A stretch of 64,000 nt of DNA from HK1 sp965202735. Lineage in GTDB: Bacteria; Pseudomonadota; Gammaproteobacteria; HK1. Shown piece by piece: positions 21,392 through 29,318 of this stretch (position 1 is its first letter; each line of letters opens with the position of its first letter). The notes beneath the pieces are model-generated. The model saw only the letters and a list, made by a program, of their open reading frames with translations. It made no database searches and was not told the origin of the DNA. A program made the position numbers and the translations under genes. The DNA lies in contig OZ241844.1 of the NCBI GenBank assembly GCA_965202735.1, forward strand, positions 2,666,001 through 2,730,000, in the 5' to 3' direction.

Positions 21392-22714
21392 ATGGACGCA
21401 AACCGATCCGTTCTCCTGTGCACGGTCGGCGGCTCTCATCGGCCGATCCTCAGGGCGATCAAGTCGACCTCACCGGAATACATCTGCTTTTTCTGTACGG
21501 ATCGAGACCCCGAGACCAACAGACCCGGCTCCATCAATCAGGTGACCGGCAAGGGCAAGATCATCAAGGCATGCGCCGACGACGAGAAGCCGACGCTACC
21601 CAACATCCCCACCCAGGCAGGACTCGACAACAACAGCTTCGCAGTGCGCACAGTTCCAGCCGACGATCTGGACGGGGCTTACGCCGTCATGCGCGTCGCC
21701 ACCACGGAGTTGGCCGCGCAGTTCCCCGGCGCGCGATTCATCTCCGACTACACGGGCGGCACCAAGACGATGACGGCGGCCCTGGTCTGCGCGGCACTGG
21801 AGCGAGACGATGTCGAGCTCCAACTCGTTGCGGGCGCGCGCGCCAATCTCGTTCAGGTACAGGACGGCACCGAGCAGGCGATGGCGGCAAGCGTGGCGCA
21901 CCTGCGCCTGGACCGCGCGATGGCGCCCTACCTCGCTGCGTGGCGTCGATTCGCCTACCACGAAGCCGCGGAAGGATTGGACGGCATCAAAATCGCCGCG
22001 AACTCCCCCGATCGGAAACGGCTTGGACTTGCGCGGACACTCAGTCGTGCACTGGCTCACTGGGACGACTTCAATCACGCTGGCGCGCTCAAGCTGATCG
22101 AGCCGTACGATCGCCGCATTGCTCCCTGCTATCCGTCGATGCTGCCGGCGCTTCGCTTGCTTACAGCATGCGAAGACAACCCACGACGCGAACCCGCCCG
22201 CCTGTTCGATCTCTGGCGGAATGCCGAGCGCCGGGCAGCACAAGGCCGCTTCGATGACGCGGTTGCGAGGTGGTACCGCCTGATCGAATGGACCGCGCAG
22301 TGGCAGCTTCGAGCCGGACTCGGCGAAAACACAGCAGACTTCCCCCGGAAGTTGCTGCCGCCCGACGCGGACGCATCGGCCTCGACCGATGACGACAAGA
22401 CCAAGATCGGATTGCGGCAGTCGTGGCAAGTGATCGAGCGCCGCCTTTCGGGTGCCGCGCAAGCATTCGCGCGTGCGCACAACCCCGCGCTGCGCGATCT
22501 GCTTGATGTGCGCAACCGTTCGATCCTCGCGCATGGATTCCGACCGGTCAGCGCCGAAGATTGGAGGCGGGTGCATGCATTTACCGCGGATCGCTTCCTA
22601 CCCGTTCTGCGTGACTTGGCATGCGACGTCGGCCTGAAACACGAAACGTGTCAGCTTCCGACCGATCCACCGGGGTGGGTCCGGACCGCGGTCGAAGGTC
22701 ACGGTTCGTCGTGA
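21392..22714 (+). CDS. CARF-HEPN CRISPR-associated protein, TIGR02710 family (Csx1/Csm6-like)
   Basis: A 440-residue accessory ribonuclease. The N-terminal CARF domain opens VLLCTVGGSHRPIL and has the ligand motif DYTGGTKTM at about 119-127. Near the C-terminus RSILAH (376-381) is an R-x4-H motif, as expected for a HEPN ribonuclease site. In type III immunity, Cas10 makes cyclic oligoadenylate, which binds the CARF domain and switches on RNA cutting by HEPN. The gene is intact although the cas10 that would supply its signal carries a stop. A 120-base gap separates it from cmr6, so it may have its own promoter. Confidence 0.8.
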   Translation: MDANRSVLLCTVGGSHRPILRAIKSTSPEYICFFCTDRDPETNRPGSINQVTGKGKIIKACADDEKPTLPNIPTQAGLDNNSFAVRTVPADDLDGAYAVMRVATTELAAQFPGARFISDYTGGTKTMTAALVCAALERDDVELQLVAGARANLVQVQDGTEQAMAASVAHLRLDRAMAPYLAAWRRFAYHEAAEGLDGIKIAANSPDRKRLGLARTLSRALAHWDDFNHAGALKLIEPYDRRIAPCYPSMLPALRLLTACEDNPRREPARLFDLWRNAERRAAQGRFDDAVARWYRLIEWTAQWQLRAGLGENTADFPRKLLPPDADASASTDDDKTKIGLRQSWQVIERRLSGAAQAFARAHNPALRDLLDVRNRSILAHGFRPVSAEDWRRVHAFTADRFLPVLRDLACDVGLKHETCQLPTDPPGWVRTAVEGHGSS

Positions 22715-22845
22715 TTCGTGCACCTTCACCTCTACCGAAGGTAGTCCATGGCGTATTCGTCGGGTGAACCGGCAACCTTGCCGGCCCCGATCAATACACA
22801 AGGCCGTGCAACCATGTACGTACTCGGGCCCCAAGGCCAAGTCCC

Positions 22846-23060
22846 ATGACCAGGCGCGCTCTCTACATCGCCGCTTACGACGTCTCGGAGTCCTCTCGGC
22901 CCCGAAGGTCCGCCAAGTAATCAGGCGCTTCGCCACCGGGGGACAGAGATCCGTCTTCGAAATGTTTTCTCACACCTTCAGAGCGTGAGGAGTTGCTGGC
23001 CGACGCGCACACGATCCTCGACGAGGACGAGGACCGGCTGGCGCTGCTTCGGAAGGTCAC
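22846..23060 (+). pseudogene. cas2: Cas2 remnant with two frameshifts
   Basis: The piece starting at ATG 22846 reads MTRRALYIAAYDVSESS, the Cas2 ferredoxin-fold opening with the conserved Asp. The frame then moves by one base near 22895-22905 and continues as RRFATGGQRSVFEMF, the second Cas2 motif. A second shift in the TTTT run near 22966-22969 restores the first frame, which reads LTPSEREELLADAHTILDED. Together they give a near-complete Cas2, but no single frame does. Cas2 works with Cas1 in spacer acquisition; no cas1 is present in the window. The normal Cas2 C-terminus is not recognisable. Confidence 0.72.
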
Positions 23061-23205
23061 GGACGCTCCCGGCTCGCGGGCGCCGGCCGGCAGCTTCATC
23101 GGGATGGAACACCGGCCGGCGTCTTCAATCCGATACCATCCGAGCTCGTCCTTCGGTGCGGACGCTGCCTGCGAACCTCGTTCATCGCTCCCGGGAGACT
23201 CCTCG

Positions 23206-23874
23206 ATGACCTATGTAATCAAAGACATGCCGAGCCAGGTCCCTGCCCGCATGGTGGCGAAGTACGCGACCGTGGAGACCGCGACGGTCGGACATCGACG
23301 CCACATGGGCTTCATGGACGCGGAGATTCAGTGCGTTCTTCCCGCCCGCCGCGTCGCGGGGACGGCGGTCACGCTGGCGATTCCCGGGCAGGACTCGACC
23401 CTGCTGCACCACATCGTCGCCCTGCTGCGCCCGGGCGACTTCCTCTGCATCGACCGGCTGGGCGACCGCAGGCACGCGTGCCTCGGCGGCGGTGTCGCCG
23501 CGGCACTCAGGGCGGCCGGCTGCGCGGGCGTGGCCATCGACGGGCCGTGCACCGATCTGCCCGAGATCGAGCAGTACGATCTCCCGGTGTGGTGCCGCGG
23601 CGTGTCGCCCATCACCACCCGGCTCCACGACGTCGGAGGCAGCTTCAACGTGCCGATCGCGTGTGGCGGCGCGGTGGTGCATCCCGGCGACGTGGTCATC
23701 GCGGATGTCTCGGGGGTGCTGGTGATGCCGCCGGACGAAGCGGAGGCGGACGCCGAATGGGCGTTGTCGAAGCAGGCGGCGGAGCCGGCGAGCCACAAGG
23801 CGCTGCTTGCCGGCGAGAAGCTCGGCGAGCGCAGCGGCGCGTCCGCGCTGGTGCGTGCGAAGACGGGGCGCTGA
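23206..23874 (+). CDS. RraA-family protein (HMG/CHA aldolase or oxaloacetate decarboxylase type)
   Basis: A 222-residue RraA-like protein. The G-G-x(20)-R-D-type motif region is represented by LGGGVAAALRAAGCAGVAID, and the ending GDVVIADVSGVLVMP is highly characteristic. The family includes 4-hydroxy-4-methyl-2-oxoglutarate/4-carboxy-4-hydroxy-2-oxoadipate aldolases and oxaloacetate decarboxylases as well as RNase E inhibitors. Next to a TRAP dicarboxylate-type transporter, an aldolase/decarboxylase role is more likely. Start ATG 23206; the frame is open upstream through the cas2 remnant by chance. Convergent with the TRAP operon. Confidence 0.82.
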   Translation: MTYVIKDMPSQVPARMVAKYATVETATVGHRRHMGFMDAEIQCVLPARRVAGTAVTLAIPGQDSTLLHHIVALLRPGDFLCIDRLGDRRHACLGGGVAAALRAAGCAGVAIDGPCTDLPEIEQYDLPVWCRGVSPITTRLHDVGGSFNVPIACGGAVVHPGDVVIADVSGVLVMPPDEAEADAEWALSKQAAEPASHKALLAGEKLGERSGASALVRAKTGR

Positions 23875-23880
23875 GCCGCG

Positions 23881-24040
23881 GGACCGGCGGCGGTCACTCC
23901 GGGCCGGCGGCGGTCACTCCGGACCGGCGGCGGTCACTCCGGGCCGGCGGCGGTCACTCCGGGCCGGCGGCGGTCACTCCGGGCCGGCGGCGGTCACTCC
24001 GGGCCGGCGGCGGTCACTCCGGGCCGGCGGCGGTCACTCC
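23881..24040 (+). repeat. 20-bp tandem repeat, 8 units
   Basis: Eight exact-length head-to-tail copies of GGGCCGGCGGCGGTCACTCC (two units read GGACCGG). The last unit contains the stop codon and final residues of the TRAP large permease, so the array seems to have grown by slippage from the 3' end of that gene. It fills the whole space between two convergent genes. Confidence 0.95.
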
Positions 24041-25317
24041 GGGCCGAGCACGAGGTCCGGCAGCCAGAGGGTGAGCGACGGCATGTAGGTGATCATCACC
24101 AGCACCACCAGCAGGGGGATCAGGAACGGCAGAACGGCGACCGCCACGCGTTCGAAGGGCACCTTGCCGACCTCCACCATGATGTAGAGACCGATCCCCA
24201 TCGGCGGCGTCGCGATGCCGATGAGCAGCGCAAGCTGCAGGACGATCCCGAAATGCACCCGGTCGATCCCGAAGCTGTCGGTGATGGGCAGCAGCATCGG
24301 GACCAGCATCAGCTTGGCCGGCACGCCCTCCACCACACAGCCGACGAGCAGCACGAACACCAGCATGACGCCGAGGAAGATCGCCCGGGACTCGGTGAGG
24401 GTGAAGATCGCGTCGCCGAGCCTCGCCGGTACCTGCTCGATGGCGAGCAGCCAGCCCATCGCGATGGAGAAGCCGATGATGATCATGATCACCGAGGTCA
24501 TCAGCATCGTGTCGGTCAACGCCTGCCAGAAGCGTCCGGGGGTGAGGGTCCGGTAGAACGCTCCGAGCACGATGCAGTACATGCAGGCCAGCACCCCGGC
24601 CTCGGTGGCGGTGACGACCCCCCCGAGAATCGAGCCGAGGATGATGCCCGGCGCCACCAGCGCCAGGACTCCGTCGACGCCCCGGCGCAGGGTCTCCCGG
24701 AGCGCGACGCGGGGCTGGGTCGGAAAGTCATGGACGACCACCAGGACCCGGTTGAAGATCATCAGCGACAGCCCGACGATCAGCCCCGGGACGAGACCGG
24801 CCAGGAACATCCGCTCCACCGACTGCTGGGCGAGGAACGCATAGATGACGAGCCCGATCGAGGGCGGGATGATCGGTCCGACGACCGCGGAGCACACGGT
24901 CAGCGCCGCCGCGAAGTCCGGCGAGTAGCCCCGGTCGCGCATCGCCTTGATCTCGATGGCGCCGAGCCCCGCGCAGTCCGCCACCGCGGCCCCGGACACG
25001 CCGGCGAAGATCATCGAGGACAGCACGTTCACCTGGGCGAGGCCGGCCTTGAAGTGCCCGACCAGCGCGTTGGCGAAGTTGAAGATGCGATCCGTCATGC
25101 CGACCGCGTTCATCAGGTTGCCGGCCATGATGAAGAACGGCACCGCGGCGAGGGACGGCTTGTTCACGCCCTCGAGGATCTGCTGGGGAACGATGTAGAG
25201 CGCGTCCGAAAACTCGCTCGTGGCGAACGCGAGCAGCACCGCCGCGCCGATGGCCATGGAGACGGGGACGCGCAGCAGGATGAGGCCGATGAAGCCTGCG
25301 AACAGAACCAGCGCCAT
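24034..25317 (-). CDS. dctM: TRAP transporter large permease (DctM)
   Basis: A 427-residue inner-membrane protein with 12 or more hydrophobic helices, the ion-coupled transport subunit of a TRAP system. Typical segments are LLRVPVSMAIGAAV at the start, PFFIMAGNLMNAVGMTDRIF and GVSGAAVADCAGLGAIEI. Start ATG at 25317 overlaps the DctQ stop (ATGA), so the longer frame is discarded. It is the last gene of a DctP-DctQ-DctM unit; its 3' end dissolves into the 20-bp tandem repeat. Confidence 0.93.
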   Translation of the reverse strand: MALVLFAGFIGLILLRVPVSMAIGAAVLLAFATSEFSDALYIVPQQILEGVNKPSLAAVPFFIMAGNLMNAVGMTDRIFNFANALVGHFKAGLAQVNVLSSMIFAGVSGAAVADCAGLGAIEIKAMRDRGYSPDFAAALTVCSAVVGPIIPPSIGLVIYAFLAQQSVERMFLAGLVPGLIVGLSLMIFNRVLVVVHDFPTQPRVALRETLRRGVDGVLALVAPGIILGSILGGVVTATEAGVLACMYCIVLGAFYRTLTPGRFWQALTDTMLMTSVIMIIIGFSIAMGWLLAIEQVPARLGDAIFTLTESRAIFLGVMLVFVLLVGCVVEGVPAKLMLVPMLLPITDSFGIDRVHFGIVLQLALLIGIATPPMGIGLYIMVEVGKVPFERVAVAVLPFLIPLLVVLVMITYMPSLTLWLPDLVLGPE

Positions 25318-25874
25318 CAGGAGTCGGGGTCGTGCCGGTGCGAGGGCCGTGGCGCCGCGGTGCCGGCCCACGCCCTGGCGAGGTCCACGGTGCCGTTCAT
25401 GAAGATGAGGGCACAGGAGACCGCCAGCGGGATGGACAGGGTATAGCGTTCCATCTCACCCCAGGGCGTGACGACGCCGTCGATGACTCCGACCTGGCTC
25501 TCGAAGATGGTGGGCATCTGCCACAGCATCGCGCCCGTCACCAGCAGGATGACCGCGTCGACGAACCATCGGGAGACCTCGGTCGCGCGCCTGCCCATGC
25601 GCATCACCACGAAGTCCACCGCGATGTCCTTGCCCTGGCGGTAGACCACGAAGAAGCCGATGAACGACATCCAGACGAAGAGCTGCATCGTCCACGGCCA
25701 GATCCAGTAGTAGGAGACGTCGAATGGCCGCAGCACGATGGTCGTCGCGGTGCCGGCCAGCATCAGCACGAGGCAGACGTTGGCCGCCACCAGGAACCAG
25801 CGGGAGAGCCGGTCCAGCGCGCCATCGATCACCTCGATGACGCGCCGGCCCGCCCCCGCGCGAACGGGCGACAA
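25317..25874 (-). CDS. dctQ: TRAP transporter small permease (DctQ)
   Basis: A 185-residue four-helix membrane protein. It has the DctQ layout, including WPWTMQLFVWMSFIGFFVVY and RQGKDIAVDFV, the conserved loop after helix 2. The frame opens with TTG at 25874, 12 bases after the dctP stop; an internal GTG about 14 codons later is an alternative start. DctQ links the binding protein to the large permease. Confidence 0.88.
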   Translation of the reverse strand: MSPVRAGAGRRVIEVIDGALDRLSRWFLVAANVCLVLMLAGTATTIVLRPFDVSYYWIWPWTMQLFVWMSFIGFFVVYRQGKDIAVDFVVMRMGRRATEVSRWFVDAVILLVTGAMLWQMPTIFESQVGVIDGVVTPWGEMERYTLSIPLAVSCALIFMNGTVDLARAWAGTAAPRPSHRHDPDS

Positions 25875-25886
25875 GAAGACGCTCCG

Positions 25887-26885
25887 CTACGGGCCGCGGG
25901 TCGCCTCGACCGCCTCCAGGAAGCCTTCGGGAAGCTCCCCGGCCGCCTGCTTCTCCCGGTAGTACTCGCTCATCACCCGCACGAAGGGCGCGCGGTCCAC
26001 GTCGGCGAACGTGACGCCCTTCTCCGTCATCCTCGCGATCGAGGCATCCGCGGACGCGCCCATCACCTCGTGGCTGTAGGCGCCGGCGTCGGCGTAGGCC
26101 CGGTTCATCGCCTCCTTCAGCGCGTCGGGCAGCTTGTCGTAGGCGGCCTGGTTCACCATGAAGCCGATCGACTGGTAGTACTCGTCGTGACGGATCACGT
26201 GCGGCGCGACCTCGTAGAACCGCATGTCCTCGACCAGTGCGATCGGGCTGTTCACCGCCTGGACGATGCCCTTGTCGATCGCCTGGTAGACGTCCGTCCA
26301 CGCCAGGGTCTTGACGTCCGCGCCGATGGTCGTCCACGTCTCGATCGCGGTCTGGTTCGGGTGCATGCGCAGCTTCAGCCCCTTCACGTCGTCGAAGCTC
26401 CGGACGTCGCGCGCCGCGACCATTACCCGATAGGGACCGCGCAGGATCGCCGTCGGATCGCCGAGCTGGATGACGCCGGCCTCCTCCGCGGCCTTCTCGA
26501 ACCAGCCCCTGACCATGCCGGTGTTCATGAACCGCACCCAGTGCTCCCGGTCGTCGAAGAGGAACGCGGCGCTCATCCAGGTGATGTCCTTCATCCACTT
26601 CTTCATGTACGTGGAGCCCTCGGCATAGACGTGCACCGTGCCGAGCCTGAGCTGCTCCATGACCGCATTGGTCTTGCCGAGCTGTTCGTTGGGATACATC
26701 TTCAGCTTCATCTCGCCGCCGGAGTACTCGTCGACGAGATCCGCGAAGCGCTGAAACACCTTCCCCTCGGAGCTGTCGGGCGGCATCTTGTGAGCCATGC
26801 GCCATTCCACGACGGCCCACGCCGATGACGCGGCGAACACGTACGACAGAAGCAGGGCGGCCAGCCATGTGATCGGGAATTTCAT
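25887..26885 (-). CDS. dctP: TRAP transporter substrate-binding protein (DctP)
   Basis: A 332-residue periplasmic binding protein with a clear signal peptide (MKFPITWLAALLLSYVFAAS, cleavage after SAWA). The family core is present: MYPNEQLGKTNAVMEQLRLG and LKLRMHPNQTAIETW, where the Arg contacts the ligand's carboxylate. The substrate is therefore probably a carboxylic acid; the RraA-like aldolase next door fits a keto- or dicarboxylate. Start ATG 26885; the open frame further upstream has no signal peptide. Confidence 0.92.
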   Translation of the reverse strand: MKFPITWLAALLLSYVFAASSAWAVVEWRMAHKMPPDSSEGKVFQRFADLVDEYSGGEMKLKMYPNEQLGKTNAVMEQLRLGTVHVYAEGSTYMKKWMKDITWMSAAFLFDDREHWVRFMNTGMVRGWFEKAAEEAGVIQLGDPTAILRGPYRVMVAARDVRSFDDVKGLKLRMHPNQTAIETWTTIGADVKTLAWTDVYQAIDKGIVQAVNSPIALVEDMRFYEVAPHVIRHDEYYQSIGFMVNQAAYDKLPDALKEAMNRAYADAGAYSHEVMGASADASIARMTEKGVTFADVDRAPFVRVMSEYYREKQAAGELPEGFLEAVEATRGP

Positions 26886-27084
26886 CTGCGTTGTCTCCTG
26901 GGAATGCACTGAGGAATGCACTGAAAGGGGCTCGGGACGCCACGAGCGGTCCCGTGACGTGCGGTCGCGGCGCTTGGTGTGACGGTGGCCAGCGCCATCC
27001 TGTACGTGGCCGGGCAGGGATGCAAGCGGCGCGGTCGGACGCATATCCGATACGGAAGAGCGGATGGATGCGCCCCGGGACGAT

Positions 27085-28455
27085 TCAGTATCCCAGGGTG
27101 TTCCGGTGCGCCCAGTTCGGGTCCTCCGCGCTCAGGTCCCCGATCGGGGCGGCGAACGCGTCGGCCACGATGTCGGGGACGTTGCCGCCCGTCAGGGCGT
27201 GCAGGAATGCTTCGAGATCGCGCTTCTCCCGCCCGGTCAGGCCGAGCGGGCGGATCAGCGGCGACAGCAGCTCGTTGGGCACGCCGCCGCGATCGTAGAA
27301 GTCGATGACCTCGCGCAGGGTGTCGAGCCGGCCGTCGTGCATGTAGGGAGCGGTCAGCGCGATGTTGCGGAGCGTCTGGGTGCGGAACTTCCAGCGGTCG
27401 GCGGGGCTTTCGGTCACCCGGTACAGCCCGAGGTCGTTGGGGAGCCTCTGCTGCGTCACCGCATCGATGGCGGCCCGGGGAACCTCGGTGAACACCCCGG
27501 GGGCGAGCTGGACCCGGGTGGTCTCCGGCCCCTTCCCGCTCGCGGAAGCCGCGTAGCCGAGCCCCGTGTTGTGGAACTCGTGGTCGACGAACAGCGCATG
27601 GTCCGCCTCCACCCGGTGGCAGACGATGCACCGCGCCTTCCCGGAGAAGAGCGCGAACCCCCGCTTCACCGGAGCGCCGACGGCGTCCGGCCGGCCGCCG
27701 AAGTACCACCGGTCGAAGGGCGAATCGGCGGCCAGCAGCGTGCGCTGGTAGCTCGCCAGCGCCTGGCCGATGGTCAGGATGTCCGGCCCGCGGCCGCCGA
27801 ACGCCTCCTCGAACCTTCCGTCGTAATCGCGCATGCGCCGGACCTTGCGGATCACGTAGCCGATGGAGGGCGCCGCCATTTCGTTGTGGGCGGTCATCGG
27901 CTGCCAGACCTGGTTCTCCAGGCTCAGCTCCCGTCCGTCCAGGAACAGGTGCTTCTGGTAGGCGACGTTGTAGAGGGTGGGGGAGTTGCGCAGCACCGAT
28001 CGCCCCTCGACGCCCACCGGGGTGCGCAGCTCGTTGTTGGTGAACCCCTGCTCCGGGACGTGGCAGGCGGCGCAGGAGAGGGTGTCGTTGATCGACAGGC
28101 GCCGGTCGAAGAAGAGCTTCCGTCCCAGCTCGATCTTCGCCCGGGTCAGGGGATTGCCGGCCGGCGCCGGCACCGGCGGCAGGCCGAGCGGCGGGTCCTC
28201 GGCGAGCCGGAGGAGGTCCATCTTCACCCCGCGCCGCTCCAGCAGGCTGCGCGAGCGGGTGCGGTAGTCGGCGCTCTCGTAGCCTTCCCTGACATCGCCG
28301 GGTCCGCGGCTCTGGCGCTCGTCGAACGCCCGCCCCGATTCCAGTACCCCGCTGGTTTGCGCGGATGCCTGAACGATGGCCAGTGCGGCGAACAGCGTGG
28401 CGATCAGCGCGCCCCGGGCGAGGACGTGGAGGCCAGCCGGCCCTGCGCGCGCCAT
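27085..28455 (-). CDS. Di-haem cytochrome c peroxidase/MauG family protein (mtoX-operon type)
   Basis: A 456-residue exported di-haem protein. A signal peptide (LIATLFAALAIVQASAQ) precedes two haem-binding motifs, CAACH and CIVCH; ELGRKLFFDRRLS and APYMHDGRLDTLREVIDFYD are the family landmarks. It lies downstream of an SCO1-like gene and methanethiol oxidase. In characterised mtoX operons a MauG-like protein in this position is thought to help mature the oxidase, possibly by forming a modified residue. Start ATG 28455 gives the signal peptide. Confidence 0.9.
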   Translation of the reverse strand: MARAGPAGLHVLARGALIATLFAALAIVQASAQTSGVLESGRAFDERQSRGPGDVREGYESADYRTRSRSLLERRGVKMDLLRLAEDPPLGLPPVPAPAGNPLTRAKIELGRKLFFDRRLSINDTLSCAACHVPEQGFTNNELRTPVGVEGRSVLRNSPTLYNVAYQKHLFLDGRELSLENQVWQPMTAHNEMAAPSIGYVIRKVRRMRDYDGRFEEAFGGRGPDILTIGQALASYQRTLLAADSPFDRWYFGGRPDAVGAPVKRGFALFSGKARCIVCHRVEADHALFVDHEFHNTGLGYAASASGKGPETTRVQLAPGVFTEVPRAAIDAVTQQRLPNDLGLYRVTESPADRWKFRTQTLRNIALTAPYMHDGRLDTLREVIDFYDRGGVPNELLSPLIRPLGLTGREKRDLEAFLHALTGGNVPDIVADAFAAPIGDLSAEDPNWAHRNTLGY

Positions 28456-28541
28456 CGGGTGGCTCGACCGGAACGAGGCCGGGACCGGACGCGTGCCGCG
28501 CCGGCCGCGTCGAGCTCCGCCTGCGCGCCGCATCGGGGACC

Positions 28542-29243
28542 TCAACCGGAAAGAGACTCCAGCAGCAGAGTCTCCAGGTCGTTCATCAGGATGTCGGGGT
28601 GGAGGAAGCCGGTGCTGTAGACGTTGCGCACCCGCCGCTCGCGATCGATCAGGAAGACGCGCAGCAGGTGGGCGAAATCGCCGGTGTACTCGCCGTTGTG
28701 GTCGTACTCGCGCAGCGTGTGCTGGCCGTAGCCGTCGAGGATGGGTTGCAGCTCGGCCCGGCCGCGGGTGGTCAGGAACCTCCACTCGACCCTGCCGTCG
28801 TCCTCCCGCGGTCCGTAGGCCCGCATGGCCTCGGGGGTGTCGTTGTCCGGGTCGAACGACATGGAGATGAGACGGGCGGCGCCGGCGAGGTCCGGGCGCT
28901 CCCCGAGCCGGGACCGCACCAGGTGGAACACGGCCCTGGCCAGCGGACAGCCGTTGACGTCATCGCACCGCGTATAGACGAAGCTCAGCAGCACGAACCG
29001 GTCGCCCATCAGGTCGAACAGGCTCGCGGGGGTCGCGTCCTCGAGCAGCACCCGGCCGTCGGCCGCGGGCATGATCGGCGGCAGCCGGTAGGTACCGGGC
29101 GCCGGCGCCTCGTAGCTCAGGATCCCCCAGCCGGGGGCGAGGATCTCGGGCTGCGGCTCGTGGGCCGCCGCGGCCTGGCTCACCGCGGTCGCCGCGAGCA
29201 GCGCGAATGCGCGGAATGTCCCGATCGGATGCATCGTCCGCAT
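28542..29243 (-). CDS. SCO1/SenC-family protein (copper delivery)
   Basis: A 233-residue exported thioredoxin-fold protein. After a signal peptide (AFALLAATAVSQAAA) comes RFVLLSFVYTRCDDVNGCPL, the SCO metal-binding region; here the two cysteines are four residues apart, wider than the usual C-x3-C. SMSFDPDNDTPEAMRAYG is conserved. The C-terminal His expected for copper binding could be in TGFLHPD. SCO proteins deliver copper to periplasmic enzymes. Between mtoX and mauG, it likely loads copper into methanethiol oxidase. Confidence 0.87.
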   Translation of the reverse strand: MRTMHPIGTFRAFALLAATAVSQAAAAHEPQPEILAPGWGILSYEAPAPGTYRLPPIMPAADGRVLLEDATPASLFDLMGDRFVLLSFVYTRCDDVNGCPLARAVFHLVRSRLGERPDLAGAARLISMSFDPDNDTPEAMRAYGPREDDGRVEWRFLTTRGRAELQPILDGYGQHTLREYDHNGEYTGDFAHLLRVFLIDRERRVRNVYSTGFLHPDILMNDLETLLLESLSG

Positions 29244-29318
29244 CACCCCGGGTCCGAATTGCCCGCGAGCCGTCCGGGCGCCCCGGGACACCGCCATTCG
29301 TTCATGCAGCCCCGCAGC

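Noticed and set aside
22993..23874. A single 293-residue protein joining cas2 sequence to RraA
   Set aside because: The RraA-family protein begins at ATG 23206; the upstream part is Cas2-like remnant that happens to be in frame.
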